DNA of 59,361 bases, from NCBI GenBank assembly GCA_021805275.1, contig JAJZFQ010000233.1, positions 1 through 59,361 on the forward strand, given 5' to 3'. This DNA comes from Pseudomonadota bacterium (GTDB lineage Bacteria; Pseudomonadota; Gammaproteobacteria; Steroidobacterales; Steroidobacteraceae). Position 1 is the stretch's first letter, and each line of letters begins with the position of its first letter. Below, piece by piece: positions 54,731 to 59,361 of the stretch. Made by a program: the position numbers and the translations under genes. The notes below the pieces were generated by a model. It was not told the DNA's origin and made no database searches. It saw only the letters and a list, made by a program, of their open reading frames with translations.

Positions 54731-57711
54731 GCGGCCGGGCGTTCCGATTGCCGGTGGGCGGACGGATTGAGCGGCAGTCCCCCGTGGCGTTCTCGCTCGA
54801 CGGGAGGCTCTTGTCCGGATTTCGGGGCGACACGCTCGCCTCCGCACTGCTCGCCGCCGGCGCCACGGTCGTCGGTCGGAGCTTCAAATATCACCGGCCG
54901 CGCGGCTTCGTCAGCGCCGGGATGGAGGAACCGAACGGGCTGTTTACGCTCGGGGAGGGTGCCCGCGCCGAGCCGAACGCCCAGGGAACCCTCGTGCCGC
55001 TCAGCGAGGGGCTGGCGGTGAAGACCCAGAACGCCTGGCCGTCGGTGCGTTTCGACCTGAGACAGATCAACGCCTGGTTCGCGCCCATCCTGCAGGCCGG
55101 GTTCTACTACAAGACATTCATGGGACCGACGCGGGGCTCGTGGATGCACTACGAGCCGTTCATCCGTCGTGCGGCCGGACTCGGCGCGGGCACCTATGAG
55201 CCGGATACGGACCGTTACGAGACGCGTAACGCGTTCGTGGACGTGCTGGTCATCGGCGCCGGCCCGGCCGGGCTCAGCGCAGCGCTTGCGGCAGGACGCA
55301 GCGGCGCGCGCGTGCTGCTGGTCGAGCAGGATGATCTGCTCGGCGGATCCGTGCTCAGCGAGCCGGCGGCCGCGAGCACCGAGCACTGGCGATCGCGCAT
55401 GGAGGCCGAGCTGCAGTCTCTCGAGCGCGTGCAGATCGCTACGCGCACCACGGCACTCGGCATCTACGATACTCAATGTATCGTGCTGGTCACGCGGCGC
55501 GATCCGCGCGCCCCTTCCCGCGCGGGCGATGCGCTGCAGGTCGTGACCGTCGTTCGGGCCGCAGCCGTGGTGCATGCCGTGGGGGCGGGCGAGCGGCCGC
55601 TGGTGTTTCCCAACAACGACCGGCCGGGAGTCATGCTGGCTTCTGCGGTACGCACGTACCTGAATCGCTACGCGGTGGCGTGCGGACGCCGTGCCGTGAT
55701 CGCAACCAACAACGACAGCGCCTACGCGGCGGCCTTCGATCTCGCCGGATCGCTCGGCGGCGTGGTGATCGCCGACGTGCGCCGCTCCATCCACCCGGCA
55801 CTGGCGGCAAGGGCGGCGGCACTGAACGTCGAGGTGCACACCGCGACGGCAGTGGCGGACGTTCGCGGCCGCTCGGCGGTACGGGCAGTGACGCTGCAGC
55901 GGCTTGACGGCGGCACTGGTGCCCGTTCGGTCGATTGTGATCTGCTTGCCATGTCGGGGGGCTGGTCGCCGCTGGTGCACCTGAGTTCCCACGGCGACAT
56001 CAAGCCCCGCTACCGCGAGGACAGCGCGGCCTTTGTTCCGGGCGGTTACGCGCCGGGACACTTCGGTGCCGGCGCCGTTTCCGGCTGTTTTGCCCTGCAG
56101 AGCGCGGTGCAGGAGGGCGGTGAGGCGGGCGTCAGGGCGGCCGCCTACTGCGGCTTCGATCGCGCCATGCCGGCAGCGCTGCCGCAGCCGGACTCGACCG
56201 AGGCGTGGGCGAGCGGCAACCACCGCATCGAGCCGACCTGGCAGCTGGCGGGCGGCCGCGGGGCGAAGGCGTTCGTCGATTTTCAGAACGACGTGACCGT
56301 CCGCGATCTCGAGCTGGCGCACCAGGAGGGCTACGAATCGGTCGAGCACCTCAAGCGCTACACCACCCTCGGCATGGGCACCGATCAGGGCAAGACCAGC
56401 AACGTCAACGCGCTCGCGATCATGGCGGGACTGCGCGGGGTCGGGCTCGAGGCCGCCGGTACCACGACGTTCCGCCCGCCCCTGGCGCCGGTGCGCATCG
56501 GGGCGCTGGCCGGCCGCCATACCGGTCGGCATTTCCGTCCGGTGAGGCGCTCCCCGCTGCATGCCTGGCATCTGGCGCACGGGGCGGAGATGATCGAGGC
56601 CGGCCCGTGGCTTCGGCCCTGGTATTACCGCTGGGCGGGCGAGACGGTGGAGGCCGCGTACCTCGAGGAGATGCGACTGGTCCGAGCCGGTGTCGGGCTG
56701 TCGGATGTCTCGACGCTGGGCAAGATCGACGTCCAAGGTCCGGACGCGGCGGAATTTCTCAACCGCGTGTACGTGAACGGGTTCGCCAAGCTCCCGGTGG
56801 GCAAGGCCCGCTACGGGGTCATGTTGACCGATGCGGGAATGCTCCTCGACGACGGCACCACGACCCGTCTCGCCGACACGCGCTACTTCATGACGACCAC
56901 CACCGCAGGTGCCGCGGAGGTGATGTCCTGGCTGGAGTTCCTGCTGCAGACCGCCTGGCCGGAGCTGCGTGTTCACGTGAACTCGGTGACCGACGAGTGG
57001 GCGGGGATGACCGTCGCGGGTCCGAAGTCGCGGGCTGCACTCGAGCGCAGCTTCCCCGGCGTCGATCTGTCCGATGCGGTGCTTGCGCACATGGGAGCCC
57101 TGGAGTTCGAGTGGGATGGGGTGCCGGTGCGCATCATCCGACTGAGCTTCTCCGGGGAGCTCGCCTTCGAGTTGTACGTGCCGGCGGGGTTCGGTACAGC
57201 GCTCTGGGAGTACCTCCTCGCGCGGGGCGAGGCACTCGGCATGCGCCCCTACGGGCTCGAGGCGCTTGCGGCACTGCGCATCGAGAAGGGGCACATCGCC
57301 GGCCTGGAGGTGGATACCCGGCTGACGTTGAATGACGTCGGCCTCGAGCGCATGGCACGCAACGCCAAGAGTTATGTTGGCCGGGAATTGGCGGGCCGGC
57401 CGGGAATGATCGCGCCGGAGCGACCCTCGCTGGTCGGCATCGAGTGCCTGGAGTCCGGCAAGCGGTTGCGCGGCGGGGCCATTCTCTTCGCAGCCTCCGA
57501 GCAGATCCGCGGGCATGGCCGCGGCTACATCACCTCCGTCACGTGGTCGGACGCGCTCGGGAAGTTCATCGCGCTCGGCTTTTACGCCGGTGGCCTCGCG
57601 CACCTGGGCGAGGAGATCGTCTGTGCGTTCCCGCTCAAGGGCGAGCAAGTGCGGGCCCGGATCGCCTCGCCGGTGTTCCTGGATCCGCAGGGAGAGCGGC
57701 TCCATGGGTGA
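54727..57711 (+). CDS. soxA: Sarcosine oxidase, alpha subunit
   Basis: 994 residues, full family length. An N-terminal ferredoxin-like/Fer2_4 domain (FSLDGRLLSGFRGDTLASALLAAG, FKYHRPRGFVSAG) precedes an NAD-binding flavoprotein-type domain (VLVIGAGPAGLSAALAAG, ~174-191). The C-terminal GcvT folate-binding domain (from ~610) includes GLSDVSTLGKIDVQGPDAAEFLNRVYVN and GMRPYGLEALAALRIEKGHI. It channels the one-carbon unit to THF. The GTG at 54727 overlaps the soxD stop and matches the family N-terminus; no ATG is available nearby. Confidence 0.94.
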   Translation: MSGRAFRLPVGGRIERQSPVAFSLDGRLLSGFRGDTLASALLAAGATVVGRSFKYHRPRGFVSAGMEEPNGLFTLGEGARAEPNAQGTLVPLSEGLAVKTQNAWPSVRFDLRQINAWFAPILQAGFYYKTFMGPTRGSWMHYEPFIRRAAGLGAGTYEPDTDRYETRNAFVDVLVIGAGPAGLSAALAAGRSGARVLLVEQDDLLGGSVLSEPAAASTEHWRSRMEAELQSLERVQIATRTTALGIYDTQCIVLVTRRDPRAPSRAGDALQVVTVVRAAAVVHAVGAGERPLVFPNNDRPGVMLASAVRTYLNRYAVACGRRAVIATNNDSAYAAAFDLAGSLGGVVIADVRRSIHPALAARAAALNVEVHTATAVADVRGRSAVRAVTLQRLDGGTGARSVDCDLLAMSGGWSPLVHLSSHGDIKPRYREDSAAFVPGGYAPGHFGAGAVSGCFALQSAVQEGGEAGVRAAAYCGFDRAMPAALPQPDSTEAWASGNHRIEPTWQLAGGRGAKAFVDFQNDVTVRDLELAHQEGYESVEHLKRYTTLGMGTDQGKTSNVNALAIMAGLRGVGLEAAGTTTFRPPLAPVRIGALAGRHTGRHFRPVRRSPLHAWHLAHGAEMIEAGPWLRPWYYRWAGETVEAAYLEEMRLVRAGVGLSDVSTLGKIDVQGPDAAEFLNRVYVNGFAKLPVGKARYGVMLTDAGMLLDDGTTTRLADTRYFMTTTTAGAAEVMSWLEFLLQTAWPELRVHVNSVTDEWAGMTVAGPKSRAALERSFPGVDLSDAVLAHMGALEFEWDGVPVRIIRLSFSGELAFELYVPAGFGTALWEYLLARGEALGMRPYGLEALAALRIEKGHIAGLEVDTRLTLNDVGLERMARNAKSYVGRELAGRPGMIAPERPSLVGIECLESGKRLRGGAILFAASEQIRGHGRGYITSVTWSDALGKFIALGFYAGGLAHLGEEIVCAFPLKGEQVRARIASPVFLDPQGERLHG

Positions 57712-58312
57712 GCGCCGCTCGGTTCTGGCCACCGTGGTGCAGCCGCGAGCCGGCGGCGCGGCGGATGCGCCGCTCAGACTCGGGGAGGCACCCGGTTTTG
57801 CGCTACTGCAGACATCAGCCTTTCCGGACACCGTAAACGAGTTCGCGCGGATCGCGCAGCGGCTGCTCGGCGCGGATCTGCCGCTGCAGGTGGGCACGGC
57901 CGCGCGCGCCGCGCAGCGCGCTCTGTTCAAGGTTGGTCCGGAATCCTTCTGGATCGTCGGTCCTGCCGGTGCGTGGGAGGCGGAGCTGTGCGATGCCGTA
58001 CCGGGCGAGGTCGGTTCGGTGCTCTCGCTGTCGCACGGTCGCACGCGGCTGTTCATCGAGGGCGCGGCGAGCTGCGAGGTGCTCTGCCGGGGCATCGGGA
58101 TTGATCTGCATCCGGAGGTCTTCGGAGTCGATGCCTTCGCGCTCACGGAGCTGGTGCACACCCCGGTACTGCTGCATCGCTGCGCGGCGCACCGCTACGA
58201 GCTGTATGCGCTGACGACCTACGCCGAGTGGGTATGGGACTGGCTCGCGGACGCGGCACTGCCGTTCGATCCTCAGATCGTCGCGCCTGCCATGGCGGCG
58301 CTGCGGGGATGA
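57704..58312 (+). CDS. soxG: Sarcosine oxidase, gamma subunit
   Basis: 202 residues matching the gamma subunit, a GcvT-like fold that packs against alpha. ALFKVGPESFWIVGPAG, SVLSLSHGRTRLFIEGAASCEVLCRGIGIDLHPEVF and TPVLLHRCAAHRYELYALTTYAEWVWDWL are the conserved segments. Its ATG lies eight bases inside the end of soxA, so all four sox genes are translationally linked. Gamma is the least conserved subunit, and identification leans on order (B-D-A-G). The operon ends here; glyA and folD, common partners elsewhere, do not follow. Confidence 0.92.
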   Translation: MGERRSVLATVVQPRAGGAADAPLRLGEAPGFALLQTSAFPDTVNEFARIAQRLLGADLPLQVGTAARAAQRALFKVGPESFWIVGPAGAWEAELCDAVPGEVGSVLSLSHGRTRLFIEGAASCEVLCRGIGIDLHPEVFGVDAFALTELVHTPVLLHRCAAHRYELYALTTYAEWVWDWLADAALPFDPQIVAPAMAALRG

Positions 58313-58373
58313 GTGCTCCTCGTTCGGCGTGGGTTGGCCGCGGCGGCCGGGACCGTGGGCGCGAGCGTCGCCA

Positions 58374-58649
58374 TCAGGAGGAGGAGTCGTTGGACTTGTG
58401 ATTGCGACGTGCGCGGATGCGGCTCACTCGGCCTGTGACTCTGTGAAGCGGTGTCCGCGGATCGGCCTCGGCAGCTCTCCAGCGCAGCGCGAACGTCACT
58501 CCGAACAGTGCGCTCGAGCCCTTCATCGCGGGTTTCATGCCGAGCTGCGCGGCGGCTGCGAGAATCTCCTTGTCGGAGGCGCCAAGCAGTTCCTGCTCGA
58601 GCGCCAGAAGGAGCCGTTCGAGTCCGCGCTCCGGTCGAATGGTTTTCAT
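58374..58649 (-). CDS. Small basic-tailed protein coupled to the sigma factor
   Basis: 91 residues beginning MKTIRPERGLERLLLALEQELLGASDKEILAAAAQLGMKP and ending in a very basic tail (RVSRIRARRNHKSNDSSS). No family was recognised; the amphipathic N-terminal helix region recalls small proteins found after ECF-like sigma factors in proteobacteria, but this is only an impression. Its ATG overlaps the sigma-factor stop (ATGA), so the two are made together. It might be an anti-sigma or accessory factor. There is no membrane segment, so it is not a typical membrane anti-sigma. Confidence 0.6.
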   Translation of the reverse strand: MKTIRPERGLERLLLALEQELLGASDKEILAAAAQLGMKPAMKGSSALFGVTFALRWRAAEADPRTPLHRVTGRVSRIRARRNHKSNDSSS

Positions 58650-59245
58650 GGTGCGAATGACCTCAATCCCGCTCGCAGCAGCGCGCGGCGGATGCGCTTG
58701 CGGGCCGACTCGTAGGTAACCACGGACAGGCGGTGGGCCGAGCGGATCTCCTCGGGGGTACAGCCGTCGTAAAGCCCCGATAGGATCTGCAGGGCCTGCG
58801 GATCGTCGGCGAACAGTCGTGTCAGGGTCCTGACTTCCTCGATCGCGATGAGCTGCCGTTCTGCGCTCGGCGCGGGATCCGTCGGCTCGCCCCGGGGCAA
58901 ATCGCCCATGCCAGCCAGCCATTTCACCGAGCGTCGGGCGCCCCGGTAGACACGCTTCCAGTGCTGGGCCTTGATGCTGCGCATTACGCCGGCGAGGAAT
59001 GCCACCATGGGCACGTCCACCGGACGTCGCCGCGAGCCGTCCAGCACCCGTGCGAACGCCTCCTGCAGGAGGTCCGTCCAGCTTACATCCGGCGGCAGGC
59101 CGCGCGCGTGCAGCCGCGCGATGCTCTTGAGGCGAAGCAATTCCACGGGCGTGACGAGTCCGGCGTCCAGCGCCTGCGCGGCGGGAGGGTGCGAGACTTT
59201 CTCAAGCCGGTCCGCCAGCTCGTCGAGGTTGATCAGTGGCTTCAT
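58646..59245 (-). CDS. ECF-type sigma-70 family RNA polymerase sigma factor
   Basis: 199 residues. A sigma region-2-like segment (LPPDVSWTDLLQEAFARVLDGSRRRPVDVPMVAFLAGVMRSIKAQHWKRV) and a C-terminal region-4-like HTH (LYDGCTPEEIRSAHRLSVVTYESARKRIRRALLRAGL) are separated by an acidic linker. This matches the divergent 'sigma-70 family' regulators frequent in Steroidobacter-like genomes. The ATG at 59245 was preferred over an in-frame GTG at 59263; neither has a clear Shine-Dalgarno. The following small gene overlaps by four bases. The target promoter is unknown. Confidence 0.8.
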   Translation of the reverse strand: MKPLINLDELADRLEKVSHPPAAQALDAGLVTPVELLRLKSIARLHARGLPPDVSWTDLLQEAFARVLDGSRRRPVDVPMVAFLAGVMRSIKAQHWKRVYRGARRSVKWLAGMGDLPRGEPTDPAPSAERQLIAIEEVRTLTRLFADDPQALQILSGLYDGCTPEEIRSAHRLSVVTYESARKRIRRALLRAGLRSFAP

Positions 59246-59361
59246 CGGCTGAATATGCGCCACGGGGACGAGGCAGCGGACATCGGACGCGAAAAATTCC
59301 GCTGGACCGATCCGCGGGGGCGCACGTGAGGGGCTGGGGCCACCGGGGGCGCAGCGGGGGG

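Noticed and set aside
54562..58161. A ~1200-codon open frame antisense to the sox genes
   Set aside because: Composition is Arg/Gly/His/Pro-rich with no domain; it mirrors high-GC codon bias of soxA/soxG, which are unmistakable on the other strand.

Overview
This GC-rich, gene-dense window looks chromosomal and probably comes from an aerobic gammaproteobacterium of the Xanthomonadales/Nevskiales/Steroidobacterales type. That placement is inferred from a LysC-LysA fusion, a PA3496-family small protein, YajR, Pseudomonas/Azotobacter-type ferredoxin-NADP reductase, methylcrotonyl-CoA carboxylase, and a TonB receptor next to a TPR-sulfotransferase. Long antisense open frames are abundant because of the GC content; they were treated as shadows.

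Layout. 1-3216: the 5'-cut end of a secreted BNR-repeat protein. 3217-3980: a decayed stretch. 3981-10684: YajR transporter, chalcone-isomerase-like protein, QueD, a LytS-type histidine kinase with an MFS transporter, ferredoxin-NADP reductase and an HSDL2-like SDR. 10734-16320: a leucine/isovalerate module, with isovaleryl-CoA dehydrogenase and a FadR-type regulator on one strand and both methylcrotonyl-CoA carboxylase subunits divergent from them; a perfect palindrome lies between. 16389-32894: housekeeping genes, including 3-methyladenine glycosylase, L,D-transpeptidase, FixJ-like regulator, DksA-like protein, SAM hydroxide adenosyltransferase, LysC-LysA fusion, PBP1B, exonuclease III, an SCO/CtaG/ferredoxin group, a diguanylate cyclase and a peroxiredoxin.

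32962-36172: a tRNA-Ala(CGC) with its own promoter and terminator, followed by a decayed island of lower GC. It holds an integrase N-terminal fragment, a multiply broken Rhs/YD-repeat gene, a displaced toxin-tip-like ORF with a 6-bp tandem repeat, an intact Sel1-repeat gene (possible immunity) and a PIN-domain fragment.

36354-58312: an accessory metabolic region. It holds a Tat-exported lipocalin-like protein, a TPR protein, a GcvA-type LysR regulator, an Fe(II)/2-oxoglutarate oxygenase of the HalD/BesD type, a TonB receptor, a TPR-sulfotransferase, a dimethylglycine-dehydrogenase-like flavoprotein and an AraC regulator. It ends with a tight six-gene operon: non-pyrrolysine MttB-family methyltransferase, NCS1 permease and soxBDAG (heterotetrameric sarcosine oxidase). 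Together these suggest import and stepwise N-demethylation of a quaternary or tertiary methylamine, such as glycine betaine to dimethylglycine to sarcosine to glycine, with one-carbon units going to tetrahydrofolate. No corrinoid protein for the MttB homologue is present. A short motif close to CTAGGAATTCCGG recurs in four intergenic regions here and is a candidate operator. 58374-59245: an ECF-type sigma factor overlapping a small coupled gene.
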